A DNA stretch of 64,000 nucleotides from Nevskiaceae bacterium (GTDB lineage Bacteria > Pseudomonadota > Gammaproteobacteria > Nevskiales > Nevskiaceae): the NCBI GenBank assembly GCA_004298465.1, contig SCRT01000018.1:248001-312000 (forward strand). Reading direction: 5' to 3'. A program made the position numbers and the translations under genes. Every line of letters begins with the position of its first letter. Positions within the stretch are counted from its first letter, which is position 1. Below the pieces are notes generated by a model, which had not been told where the DNA came from, ran no database searches, and saw only the letters and a program-made list of their open reading frames with translations. Shown in pieces: positions 9,399 to 18,001 of the stretch.

Positions 9399-10868
9399 TC
9401 AGCCAACGGCCCCTTCGAGTGTTACTGAAAGCAGTTTCTGCGCTTCAACAGCGAATTCCATCGGCAACTCTTTGAAGACGTCCTTACAAAAACCGTTGAC
9501 AATCATGGAGGTTGCGTCTTCTTCCGAGATCCCACGCGAACGTGCGTAGAAGAGCTGGTCTTCGCTGATCTTGGAGGTCGTGGCTTCGTGCTCGACCTGC
9601 GCCGTGTGGTTGCGGACTTCGTTGTAGGGGAAGGTGTGGGCGCCGCAGCGGTTGCCGATCAGCAGGGAGTCGCAGCGCGTGTGGTTGCGGGCGCCTTCAG
9701 CCCCGGCGAGTACGCGCACCAGCCCGCGATAGGATTGGTCTGACTCCCCGGCAGCAATGCCTTTTGAAACAATGGTCGAGCGCGTGTTCTTGCCAATGTG
9801 GATCATCTTCGTGCCGGTATCGGCTTGCTGGAAGTGATGGGTCACGGCGACGGAATAGAACTCGCCAACGGAGTCGTCGCCGCGCAGGATGCAGCTCGGG
9901 TATTTCCAGGTGATGGCGGATCCGGTTTCCACTTGCGTCCAGGAAATCTTCGAACGAGCGCCGCGACAATCGCCGCGCTTCGTGACGAAGTTGAAGATGC
10001 CACCTTCACCCTTGGCGTTGCCGGGGTACCAGTTCTGCACGGTTGAATACTTGATTTCCGCGTCATCGAGCGCGATCAACTCCACCACGGCGGCGTGGAG
10101 CTGGTTTTCGTCGCGCTTCGGTGCGGTGCAGCCTTCGAGATAGGAGACGTGGCCGCCTTCCTCGACGATGATGAGCGTGCGTTCGAACTGCCCGGTATTG
10201 CGCTCGTTGATGCGGAAGTAGCTGGACAACTCCATCGGGCAGCGCACGCCCTTGGGGATGAACACGAAACTGCCGTCCGTGAACACAGCACTGTTGAGCG
10301 CGGCGTAGAAGTTGTCGGCGAATGGCACGACGGTGCCCAGGTATTTCTGCACGAGCTCGGGGTGGGCCTTCACTGCCTCGGAGATCGAGCAGAAGATGAC
10401 GCCGGCATCCGCCAGTTTCTTGCGGAATGTAGTGACCAGAGAGACCGAGTCAAATACGACATCAACCGCGACGGTGGGCTCTTTCTGGACGCCGGCCAGG
10501 GCTTCCTGCTCGTGCAGCGGAACGCCGAGTTTCTTGTAGGTTTCCAGCAGCTCCGGGTCCACTTCATCGAGCGACTTCGGGGCGTTCTTCATCGACTTCG
10601 GGCGTGAATAGTAGGAAATGGCCTGGAAATCCACGGCCGGATAGTGGACATGTGCCCAGTCCGGTCGTTCCATCTTCAACCAGCGTGCATAGGCCTTGAG
10701 GCGAAATGCGAGCAGCCATTCCGGTTCCCCTCGGGTCTTCGAGATGAAGCGGATGGTGTCTTCGCAAAGCCCGGGCGGAACGGTTTCCGTCTCGATCTTC
10801 GTGACGAAGCCTGCGTCGTATTCACGCGCGCGGACGAGTTCCTGGATTTCCTTTGCATTTGCTGACAT
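9399..10868 (-). CDS. sufB: Fe-S cluster assembly scaffold subunit SufB
   Basis: A 489-residue SufB. Recognisable stretches are [54 protein letters not shown], and [19 protein letters not shown] at the C terminus. The open frame extends upstream to 11093, but ATG 10868 ([12 protein letters not shown]) fits the family and lies 17 bases after the regulator's stop, so sufR and sufB form one transcript. Confidence 0.96.
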   Translation of the reverse strand: MSANAKEIQELVRAREYDAGFVTKIETETVPPGLCEDTIRFISKTRGEPEWLLAFRLKAYARWLKMERPDWAHVHYPAVDFQAISYYSRPKSMKNAPKSLDEVDPELLETYKKLGVPLHEQEALAGVQKEPTVAVDVVFDSVSLVTTFRKKLADAGVIFCSISEAVKAHPELVQKYLGTVVPFADNFYAALNSAVFTDGSFVFIPKGVRCPMELSSYFRINERNTGQFERTLIIVEEGGHVSYLEGCTAPKRDENQLHAAVVELIALDDAEIKYSTVQNWYPGNAKGEGGIFNFVTKRGDCRGARSKISWTQVETGSAITWKYPSCILRGDDSVGEFYSVAVTHHFQQADTGTKMIHIGKNTRSTIVSKGIAAGESDQSYRGLVRVLAGAEGARNHTRCDSLLIGNRCGAHTFPYNEVRNHTAQVEHEATTSKISEDQLFYARSRGISEEDATSMIVNGFCKDVFKELPMEFAVEAQKLLSVTLEGAVG

Positions 10869-10885
10869 GGCAGTGCCGGTGGGTT

Positions 10886-11392
10886 TTAAGGGGTGGCGGC
10901 GGGCGGCGTACCGGCCCGCACGACGGGGGTTGTGGCTGGGCGCAGGCGCACGAACAGCAGCCGTTCGCTGTCCGCCATTTGTTGCAGCGTGACGGCCTGC
11001 AGCGCTTGTTCGATGGCCGCGTTGATAAGCCGCCAGCTGCCGCGCACGCCGCAGCGCTGTTGGATGCTGCAGCGGCTGTGGGCGGTGGCGCATTCCGTCA
11101 GGGCAACCGGGCCTTCGATGGCGGTGACGATGTCGGCGACGGTGATCTGTGCCGCCGCGCGCGCCAGCCGGTAGCCGCCGTAAGCGCCACGCTCGGCCTC
11201 CACCAGCCCGGCGCGGGCGAGCTGTCGCAGCAGCTTGGCGACGGTGGGAGGAGCAAGGTGGGCGCGTTGGGCGATGTCGTGTGCACTGCGCGTTGCACTG
11301 TGGCTTGCAGCGTCAGCCGAGCACGGCTCGTTGGCGAGCTGCGTCATGACTAACGTTGCATAATCTGTGAGACGACCGAGTTTCAGCATCAA
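10886..11392 (-). CDS. Rrf2-family Fe-S regulator of the suf operon
   Basis: A 168-residue Rrf2-family repressor/activator. A winged HTH lies in residues 5-80 ([44 protein letters not shown]). Three cysteines (Cys101, Cys108, Cys114) are spaced C-x6-C-x5-C, the expected Fe-S ligands. Fe-S loss would alter DNA binding and so link suf expression to cluster demand. Two adjacent ATGs (11392, 11389) are possible starts. It opens the suf operon and is probably autoregulated through the palindrome at 11398. Confidence 0.92.
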   Translation of the reverse strand: MMLKLGRLTDYATLVMTQLANEPCSADAASHSATRSAHDIAQRAHLAPPTVAKLLRQLARAGLVEAERGAYGGYRLARAAAQITVADIVTAIEGPVALTECATAHSRCSIQQRCGVRGSWRLINAAIEQALQAVTLQQMADSERLLFVRLRPATTPVVRAGTPPAATP

Positions 11393-11397
11393 TCAAG

Positions 11398-11408
11398 ACC
11401 AACTTGGT
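11398..11408. promoter_or_regulatory. Palindromic candidate operator for the Rrf2 regulator
   Basis: ACCAA-C-TTGGT is a perfect 5+1+5 palindrome lying just downstream of the -10 box, between promoter and start codon. This is a position suited to autorepression. Assignment to the Rrf2 protein is inferred from location. Confidence 0.5.
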
Positions 11409-11418
11409 ATGGATTAGG

Positions 11419-11447
11419 ATTTTAGGAGCTCAGGCATGATGTTGCAA
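11419..11447 (-). promoter_or_regulatory. Sigma-70-type promoter of the suf operon
   Basis: On the minus strand TTGCAA (11447-11442) and TAAAAT (11424-11419) are separated by exactly 17 bases. This gives 4/6 and 5/6 matches to the -35 and -10 consensus. The predicted start of transcription is near 11412, about 20 bases from the regulator's ATG. Confidence 0.7.
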
Positions 11448-11491
11448 GCAGTCTCGTCGGGCAGAGACGCTCGGCAAACCCAGGAGTCGCG

Positions 11492-11953
11492 GTGAACGGG
11501 GCAACGTTGCCGTGGGATTTTCCGGGCGTCTACAGCATTCAACTTAGGGTCGTGCCAGGCGATTGTGACGACTTCGGCCATGTGAACAATGTCGTCTATC
11601 TGCGCTGGTTGCAGGATGTGGCTTGGGCCCATTCCTGCAGCCTCGGGCTGGATTTTGCCGCCTATGAAAAGATTGGCGTTGGCGTCGTCGCGCGGCGCCA
11701 TGAGCTCGACTATCTGGTCGCGAGCTTTCCCGGCGACGAGCTTGCCATCGGCACTTGGGTCGCCGAAAACCATGGTCGAGTCGACATGTGGCGATCATTC
11801 CAGATCATTCGCAGGCAGGATGCCGTGACCCTGCTGCGTGCCCGATCCCGCTTCGTGTGCATCGACATGCACAGCGGCCGGCCTTGCCGCCAGCCGGCGG
11901 AGTTCCGGCAGGTTTATGTGCCGGTGGCCGGACGTGTTGCCGAAGCCGGGTAG
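11492..11953 (+). CDS. Acyl-CoA thioesterase, 4HBT hot-dog family
   Basis: A 153-residue single hot-dog domain. VVPGDCDDFGHVNNVVYLRWLQDVAWAH carries the 4-hydroxybenzoyl-CoA thioesterase-type catalytic motif D-x-x-x-H-V-N-N. It probably hydrolyses an acyl-CoA in the cytoplasm. The GTG at 11492 has AGGAG five bases upstream, which decides the start. It is divergent from the suf regulator. The acyl substrate cannot be read from the sequence. Confidence 0.85.
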   Translation: MNGATLPWDFPGVYSIQLRVVPGDCDDFGHVNNVVYLRWLQDVAWAHSCSLGLDFAAYEKIGVGVVARRHELDYLVASFPGDELAIGTWVAENHGRVDMWRSFQIIRRQDAVTLLRARSRFVCIDMHSGRPCRQPAEFRQVYVPVAGRVAEAG

Positions 11954-11984
11954 GGCGTGCCGGTGTGGGTCATAGGGCCCTCGG

Positions 11985-11990
11985 TATAAT
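11985..11990 (+). promoter_or_regulatory. Perfect -10 box upstream of the small gene at 12034
   Basis: TATAAT at 11985-11990 sits 44 bases before ATG 12034. No strong -35 lies at the right distance. Confidence 0.45.
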
Positions 11991-12033
11991 CGATTCGCTT
12001 GGTCCGTTCATCCAGATACTAGGGGGTCTGTGC

Positions 12034-12324
12034 ATGCCAATGCCTTCTTCGAGACGCCGGCGGCAGCGTGAACCGCTGGACGTGCAGCTTACGGTGGACG
12101 TGATCTTCGGCGATGCGCCTGAGGAGCGGGTGCGGATGATCGACGGGCGTCACGTCCCGATGGTGAACAGCATCTTCGAGAAACGCGACACGGTGATGCG
12201 CCAGTTCGCGATGCTGATGCTGCATGCCGGAGTGTCGCAGCCCAAGGTCATGGCGGAGCTTGTGCCGATGGTCAAGCTGTTGCCTGCGCTGCTGCACCGT
12301 GGGCGCCAGGGAAGTGCTGAATAA
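12034..12324 (+). CDS. Small protein of unknown function
   Basis: A 96-residue frame. A basic, arginine-rich start (SSRRRRQRE) is followed by an acidic beta-type stretch (LDVQLTVDVIFGD) and a helical C-terminal half ending in LVPMVKLLPALLHRGRQG. I do not recognise a family. AGGGGG lies eight bases before ATG 12034 and a TATAAT box lies upstream, which together support a real gene. Codon use is like that of its neighbours. There is no signal peptide or membrane segment. Confidence 0.6.
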   Translation: MPMPSSRRRRQREPLDVQLTVDVIFGDAPEERVRMIDGRHVPMVNSIFEKRDTVMRQFAMLMLHAGVSQPKVMAELVPMVKLLPALLHRGRQGSAE

Positions 12325-12398
12325 CCGCTGCACGCGGCATCTCGCACGCGGGCAGTGACAGCAGGCGAACTTCCAATCTCAAATCTCCAACCCCCAAT

Positions 12399-13820
12399 AT
12401 GACTCCTGCCGAACCCGGCGAAGCGCCACGCCGTTTCAACTCGCTTGCCATGCCGGCCCTGCTGGCCGGCGTGCTGTGGCTGTGTGCGTCCGACGACATC
12501 GGCGGGCTTTTGTTTGCGTTCGTGCCGGGCGTCATCCTGCTGGGCAGCGGTGTTTCGCTGCTACTGTGGCCGGGTGCCGCGCGAATCACGCAGATGATGG
12601 CGTTGGGGGGGGTGGTCGGCGTTGTGTCCGCCGTACCCGAACTGCTGTTCAGCGGCTTCGGGTTCGCAGCGGTGGTCGGCGGACTGTCGCTGGTGGCGTT
12701 CTTCTGTGCTGGACGCGCCGCGCTGCAGCTTGCCAGCCGGCCCGACTCGGTTCCCGCTGCTCCTGGCGACTGGAAGACGGCAGGCAAGGCGGCCATCGAC
12801 GAAGCCTTGATGGGCTATTTCGCCGGGACCGCGCAAGTGCCGGCCGGGGCGCGGGCCAACGCCCTGTGCACGCGTGTGGAACGGCTGGAGCGCCTGCTCG
12901 AAACCGTGCCGTGGGCAGACCCGCGCATGTTCAACGCCGAACCGCCGCCGCCAGACGATGCGCGGCTGGAAGCCGTGAAGGCCGGCGGCATGGACGGCCG
13001 CCGCCTGCATTTCACGAGCGGCTATGTGCCCCCCGTCGGAATGCCGGATGTTCCGCACTGGCTCGAAGACCGCCGCAATGCGCAGGCCAGCGCATTGGTG
13101 TTCCGCCGCCCGCAGGCCGGACGACCGTGGCTCATCGGCATCCACGGCTACCGCATGGGTGGCGACTGGCTCAATACGCGCATGCTCCCGCCGCGCCTGA
13201 TGAGCGCGCGTTTCGACTACAACCTGGTGTTGCCGGTGCTGCCGCTGCACGGCCCGCGCACGGTCGGCTGGCGCAGCGGCGATCATTACCTGGACGGCGC
13301 GTTGCTCGATCTCGTGTTCGCGCAGGCGCAGGCGCTATGGGACCTGCGGCGCACGGTCGCGTGGATCCGGGCGGAAGACCCGGCAGCCCGCATCGGTGTC
13401 ATGGGTTTCAGCTTGGGAGGCTACAACGCGGCGCTGCTTGCCGCCTACGCCGATAGCCTGGATTTCTGCGTGGCGGGGATCCCGCTGGCGGAGCCCGTGG
13501 CGCTGCTGTGGGATGCGTTGCCGCAGCCACTGCGCAGCTATTTTACAGGCCGTGGAATCGAACCGGCCCGGATCAACAAGGTGATGAAACTGGTGTCGCC
13601 GTTGGCGCTGCCGCCACGGCTGCCACGCGAACGGCTGGCCATCTTCGCCGGCACCGCCGACCGCGTCGTGCCACCCGATCAGCCGATCAGACTATCCCGA
13701 CACTGGGATGTGCCGGTACAGTGGTACGCAGGCGGGCACCTGACCTTCCGTGGCGAGAGCGTGGTCCTGGGCAGCCTGCGCACCGTCGCGGCGGCGGCCG
13801 GGTGGCGGGACACGCCTTGA
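12399..13820 (+). CDS. Alpha/beta hydrolase with N-terminal membrane anchor
   Basis: A 473-residue protein. Residues about 17-110 form three to four hydrophobic segments. The rest is an alpha/beta hydrolase domain: oxyanion region IGIHGYRMGGDW, nucleophile Ser338 in GFSLGGYNAAL, Asp421 in GTADRVVPPDQP and His447 in GGHLTF give a full catalytic triad. It is followed 50 bases later by a KAS III gene, which suggests a role in acyl chain metabolism, but the substrate is unknown. It could be an esterase, thioesterase or lipase-like enzyme held at the inner membrane. Confidence 0.8.
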   Translation: MTPAEPGEAPRRFNSLAMPALLAGVLWLCASDDIGGLLFAFVPGVILLGSGVSLLLWPGAARITQMMALGGVVGVVSAVPELLFSGFGFAAVVGGLSLVAFFCAGRAALQLASRPDSVPAAPGDWKTAGKAAIDEALMGYFAGTAQVPAGARANALCTRVERLERLLETVPWADPRMFNAEPPPPDDARLEAVKAGGMDGRRLHFTSGYVPPVGMPDVPHWLEDRRNAQASALVFRRPQAGRPWLIGIHGYRMGGDWLNTRMLPPRLMSARFDYNLVLPVLPLHGPRTVGWRSGDHYLDGALLDLVFAQAQALWDLRRTVAWIRAEDPAARIGVMGFSLGGYNAALLAAYADSLDFCVAGIPLAEPVALLWDALPQPLRSYFTGRGIEPARINKVMKLVSPLALPPRLPRERLAIFAGTADRVVPPDQPIRLSRHWDVPVQWYAGGHLTFRGESVVLGSLRTVAAAAGWRDTP

Positions 13821-13870
13821 GCGCACCGACGTCTCGGCGCGGACTTCACTGATTACGGGCAACTTCATAC

Positions 13871-14998
13871 ATGACCACGAAAAGAATCTGCATCTCCGGC
13901 TCCGGACTCCATACGCCGCCGGAGTCGGTGTCCAACGATGAGCTGGTTGCTACCTACAACACCTGGGCGACGGCGCAGAACGCGGCACACACGGCGGAGA
14001 TCGCCGCCGGCACGGTGCAGGCCATTCCGCTGTCCAGTTCGGAATTCATCGTCAAGGCCTCCGGCATCGAGTCGCGGCATACCGTGAACCGCGCCGGGGT
14101 CGTGGATCCCGACTTCATGCGCCCGCGCATCCGCACGCGCACGAACGATGAACCTTCCCTGATGTGCGAAATGGGGCTGGCGGCGGCGCGGCAATCTCTT
14201 GCGGATGCGCGCCGCAAGGCGGCGGAAGTCGATGCAGTATTCGTGGCTTGCTCGAATCTGCAGCGTCCGTATCCGGCGCTGGCGGTGGAACTACAGCATT
14301 ACCTCGGCGCCGGTGGTTTCGGTTTCGACATGAACGTGGCCTGCGCATCGGCGGCATTCGGCGTACAGACCGCGGTCAATGCGGTGGCGGGCGGGTCGGC
14401 ACGCAGTGCGCTCGTCGTCAGCCCGGAAATCTGCACCGGCCATCTCAACTTCCGCAACCGCGACTGCCACTTCATCTTTGGCGATGCCGCTACCGCGTTG
14501 CTGGTCGAGCCGGTGGAAACCGCCCGCGGCGAGGCGCCGTTCGAGATCCTCGGCACGCGCCTGCTCACGCAGTTCTCCAACAACATCCGCAACAATTTCG
14601 GCTTCCTGAATGCCTGCGAAACCGAGCCACGTGCGTGGGACGACAAGCTGTTCGTCCAGCAGGGGCGCAAGGTGTTCAAGGAAGTCGTGCCGATCGCATC
14701 GGCGCTGATTGTCGAGCATCTGGCAGACCTCGGTATCGAGCCGCAGCAGGTCAAGCGTTTTTGGCTGCACCAGGCGAACCTGTCTATGAATCACCTGATC
14801 GTCAAGCGCGTGCTGGGCCGTGCTGCGACGGAACAGGAAGCGCCGGTGATTCTCAACGAGTATGCGAATACCAGTTCCGCCGGTTCCGTGATCGCGTTCC
14901 ACAAATATCACCGCGACCTGAAACCGGGCGACATCGGCGTATTGTGTGCGTTCGGCGCGGGCTATTCCGCCGGCTGCATCGTGATGCGGCGGATGTGA
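13871..14998 (+). CDS. Beta-ketoacyl-ACP synthase III family enzyme (PA3286-like)
   Basis: A thiolase-fold KAS III of 375 residues. The catalytic triad Cys158 (NVACASAAFG), His300 (LHQANLSMN) and Asn333 (YANTSSAGS) is intact. The length and an insertion of about 50 residues near the N terminus fit the subgroup of Pseudomonas PA3286, which takes octanoyl-CoA from beta-oxidation into fatty acid synthesis. This is longer than canonical FabH (about 320). The subgroup assignment is from memory of the family. The hydrolase directly upstream and the acyl-CoA enzymes elsewhere are compatible with shuttling of acyl chains. Confidence 0.85.
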   Translation: MTTKRICISGSGLHTPPESVSNDELVATYNTWATAQNAAHTAEIAAGTVQAIPLSSSEFIVKASGIESRHTVNRAGVVDPDFMRPRIRTRTNDEPSLMCEMGLAAARQSLADARRKAAEVDAVFVACSNLQRPYPALAVELQHYLGAGGFGFDMNVACASAAFGVQTAVNAVAGGSARSALVVSPEICTGHLNFRNRDCHFIFGDAATALLVEPVETARGEAPFEILGTRLLTQFSNNIRNNFGFLNACETEPRAWDDKLFVQQGRKVFKEVVPIASALIVEHLADLGIEPQQVKRFWLHQANLSMNHLIVKRVLGRAATEQEAPVILNEYANTSSAGSVIAFHKYHRDLKPGDIGVLCAFGAGYSAGCIVMRRM

Positions 14999-15096
14999 TC
15001 TGGCGCAGCCTGCAGGGGCGTTGACCCACAGGTCGTGCACGCGGCACGGCGAAATGCCGCTCTGCAACATGGCGAGGCGCTAGACTACGCGGCTTC

Positions 15097-17412
15097 ATGG
15101 CACGTGCACCGAAAAAATCGCCCCCGCGGGGATTCCGCAAACTTCTCCTGTCTGCCGCGGTCGTGGCGGTCAGCATTACGCTGCTGGTCACCGCACTCGT
15201 GCTGCTGCACTTGGATCGGGACGTTCAGCGCCGTTTCGCGGCCGTGCAATGGGTACTGCCGGCGCAGGTCTATGCCGCACCTCTGGAAATCTATCCCGGC
15301 GCACCCTTGTCGCTGGCTGAACTGCGGGACCAGCTCGACCGCCTTGGTTACAGCTCGGTCAGTGTGCTGTCCGGCCCTGGGACTTATGCCGAAGCACACT
15401 CGATGCTGGACATCCAGACCCGCCCGTTCGCGTTCTGGGACGGCGCCCAGCCCTCGGCAAGGATCATGGTGCGGGGCAGCGGCAAGAGCATCGCCAGCAT
15501 CAAGGATTTGACGAGCGGGGCAAGCCTGCCGCTGGTGCGCTTCGACCCGCAATTGATTGGCAGCATCTATCCGGGCAAGAGCGGCCAGGACCGCGTCCTG
15601 GTACGGCTGGGCGAGACGCCGCCGTTACTTGCCAAGGCACTCGTTGCCGTCGAGGACCGCGATTTCTACACCAACGTCGGCATCAGCTTCCGCGGCATCC
15701 TGCGTGCGGCGCTGGCGAATGTCGCGTCCGGCCGCATCGTGCAGGGCGCCAGCACACTGACGCAGCAGCTGGTGAAAAACCTGTTCCTGACGGATCAGCG
15801 AACGTTCTCGCGCAAGATCCGCGAAGCGGCGATGGCGGTGCTGCTGGAGCGCCACGTCACGAAGGATCAGATCCTGGAAGCCTATCTGAACGAGGTTTAT
15901 CTGGGGCAGGACGGGCCGCGCGCAATCCGCGGTTTCGGGCTTGCCAGCCAGTTCTACTTCAACAAACCGCTGAGCGAATTGCAGCCCAACCAGATCGCAC
16001 TGCTGGTCGGGATGGTGAAAGGCCCGTCCTACTACAACCCGCGCCGCAATCCCAAGCGGGCGCTGGCACGGCGCAATGTCGTGCTGCAGGTGCTCGAAGC
16101 CCAGGGCCTGCTGAAACCGGAACAGGCGCGGCTGCAGATGGCGGAGCCCCTCGGCATCGACAACAACGGCACTGGCGGGCCGGAGCGCTATCCGGCGTTC
16201 ATCGACCTCGTCAAGAAGCAGATGCAAGGCCAGTACAGCGAGCAGGACCTGACGCTGGAGGGCCTGCGCGTGTTCACGACGCTCGACACCGAAGTCCAGC
16301 AGGCACTGGAAACGCGGATCACCAAAGGCCTGCCGGGAATCGAGAAGGCGCACCGCATGACGATCGGCACGCTGGAAGGGGCGGGCGTCGTCACGTCCGT
16401 CGGCAATGGCGAAGTGCTGGGCATGGTCGGTGGGCGCATGGTGCACTTCGACGGCTTCAACCGTGCGCTCGATACGGAACGCCAGATCGGCTCGCTCGCC
16501 AAGCCGTTCCTGTACCTGACGGCATTTTCTGATCCCGCGCACTACAACCCGGTGACGCCGCTGTCCAACCAGCCGGTGTCGGTGAAGATGCCGAACGGCA
16601 CGATGTGGTCGCCGCGCAATTTCGAGCGCAACGACGTCGGCGGCGTGGTGCCCGCGTATGTCGCGCTGGCCCGCAGCATGAACATTCCCACCGTGTCGCT
16701 GGGCCTGCAAGTCGGCGTGAAGAACGTCGTGCGGACTTTTGCACGTGCGGGTTTCAGCAACGTCCCGGACCTGCCATCGATCTTCCTCGGCGCCATCGAC
16801 ATGTCGCCGCTGGAGGTTGCGCAGGTCTATTCCACGCTGGCCGGGGGCGGCTTCTACACGCCGCTGCAGGCGATCCGCGACGTGGTGACGCAGGACGGGC
16901 AGCCGCTGCGTCGTTACCCCTTGAAGATCCAGCAGACCTTGCCAGCCGGCCCGGTCTACCAGACTGTGTGGGCGATGGAGAACGTGCTGCGCTTCGGGAC
17001 CGGGCGTTGGGCGCAATCGGTGCTGCCACCGGGGACGGTACTGGCCGGCAAGACCGGCACAACGGATGCCAACCGTGACAGCTGGTTCGCCGGCTTCGGC
17101 GCGAACCGGGTGGCGGTGATCTGGGTCGGTCGCGACGACAACCAGCCCACGCATCTGCAGGGTGCCACCGGCGCGCTGCGCATCTGGGCGCCGCTGATGC
17201 GAGACCTGCGCGTCCAGTCCCTCGACACCACCCCACCGCCGACCGTCACCGACCAGCTGGTCGACGTGACAACGGGGCTCAAGGCGGATGCCGGGTGCCC
17301 GGACACGATCACGGTACCTTTCATCTCCGGTTATGAACCGCAACAATATGCGCCGTGCGCGAATGCCGCGCATTCCGTGGTGCCAGGATGGCTGCGGCAC
17401 CTGTTCGAATAG
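15097..17412 (+). CDS. mrcB: Bifunctional penicillin-binding protein 1B
   Basis: Class A PBP of 771 residues that polymerises and crosslinks peptidoglycan. A cytoplasmic basic tail (PKKSPPRGFRK) precedes one membrane segment (about 19-40), then a UB2H-like region. The GT51 glycosyltransferase has Glu186 in VEDRDFYTN and QGASTLTQQLVKNLFL. The transpeptidase has Ser466 in SLAK, then SMN and KTGTT. Glycosyltransferase and transpeptidase motifs are complete. The TPR lipoprotein follows in the same direction, as in Pseudomonas. Confidence 0.95.
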   Translation: MARAPKKSPPRGFRKLLLSAAVVAVSITLLVTALVLLHLDRDVQRRFAAVQWVLPAQVYAAPLEIYPGAPLSLAELRDQLDRLGYSSVSVLSGPGTYAEAHSMLDIQTRPFAFWDGAQPSARIMVRGSGKSIASIKDLTSGASLPLVRFDPQLIGSIYPGKSGQDRVLVRLGETPPLLAKALVAVEDRDFYTNVGISFRGILRAALANVASGRIVQGASTLTQQLVKNLFLTDQRTFSRKIREAAMAVLLERHVTKDQILEAYLNEVYLGQDGPRAIRGFGLASQFYFNKPLSELQPNQIALLVGMVKGPSYYNPRRNPKRALARRNVVLQVLEAQGLLKPEQARLQMAEPLGIDNNGTGGPERYPAFIDLVKKQMQGQYSEQDLTLEGLRVFTTLDTEVQQALETRITKGLPGIEKAHRMTIGTLEGAGVVTSVGNGEVLGMVGGRMVHFDGFNRALDTERQIGSLAKPFLYLTAFSDPAHYNPVTPLSNQPVSVKMPNGTMWSPRNFERNDVGGVVPAYVALARSMNIPTVSLGLQVGVKNVVRTFARAGFSNVPDLPSIFLGAIDMSPLEVAQVYSTLAGGGFYTPLQAIRDVVTQDGQPLRRYPLKIQQTLPAGPVYQTVWAMENVLRFGTGRWAQSVLPPGTVLAGKTGTTDANRDSWFAGFGANRVAVIWVGRDDNQPTHLQGATGALRIWAPLMRDLRVQSLDTTPPPTVTDQLVDVTTGLKADAGCPDTITVPFISGYEPQQYAPCANAAHSVVPGWLRHLFE

Positions 17413-17434
17413 ACCGTGGAAAGCAGGTGAGGAA

Positions 17435-18001
17435 ATGCGCATGAAGGTCCGGTATCCGGTAATGGTGGTGGGGATGGCCATCGCCTGTCTGCTCACCGGG
17501 TGTGTCACCACCCGTGAAGTGGGGCAGCGGCAGGGCACGCAAACCGGAACCCCGGTGCAGCCCGCACTGCCAGCGGCAGATGCCGACCAGTCGTTCACGC
17601 CGGCGCTCCCTGCGCAACCACCTGCGGCCTCATACCCGACCACGCTGCAGGAAAGCGGTGCGAATCCCGCCGTTCTTGCCCTGTATGGGCAGGCCCAGCA
17701 GCAACAGGGCGCCGGGGCATTGGAGCAGGCCGCGAACAGTCTTGAACGGGCGATGCGGCTGGCGCCGCGCAACCCGTTCCTGTGGGACGCATTGGCCCGT
17801 CTGCACCTGAAGATGCAGCAGCCCGACCAGGCGCAGAATGCGGCGTACAAGGCGATTTCACTGGCCGACAACAATCCGAACATTCTGCGCGGCAGCTGGT
17901 CGACGATCGCCGCCAGCCGTCAAGCCCTCGGTGATGCCTCTGGCGCAGCCAGCGCACAGGCAAATGCACAGAAATACGCGCAGCTGACGTCGGGCTGGTG
18001 A
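17435..18001 (+). CDS. TPR-containing lipoprotein
   Basis: A 188-residue predicted lipoprotein with lipobox LLTGC (Cys23). A proline/alanine-rich linker comes first, then about two TPR-like helical repeats (residues 75-185; ERAMRLAPRNPFLWDALARL is a typical TPR). AGGTGAGGA lies before ATG 17435; a second ATG at 17441 is possible. The position directly after PBP1B suggests a role at the cell envelope, possibly with PBP1B, but no function is shown. Its stop overlaps the next start (GTGA). Confidence 0.8.
   Translation: MRMKVRYPVMVVGMAIACLLTGCVTTREVGQRQGTQTGTPVQPALPAADADQSFTPALPAQPPAASYPTTLQESGANPAVLALYGQAQQQQGAGALEQAANSLERAMRLAPRNPFLWDALARLHLKMQQPDQAQNAAYKAISLADNNPNILRGSWSTIAASRQALGDASGAASAQANAQKYAQLTSGW

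Noticed and set aside
15625-17883. A 752-codon open frame on the minus strand opposite mrcB
   Set aside because: It is antisense to a complete PBP1B with all motifs, has no family resemblance, and reflects the GC-rich third codon positions of the real gene.
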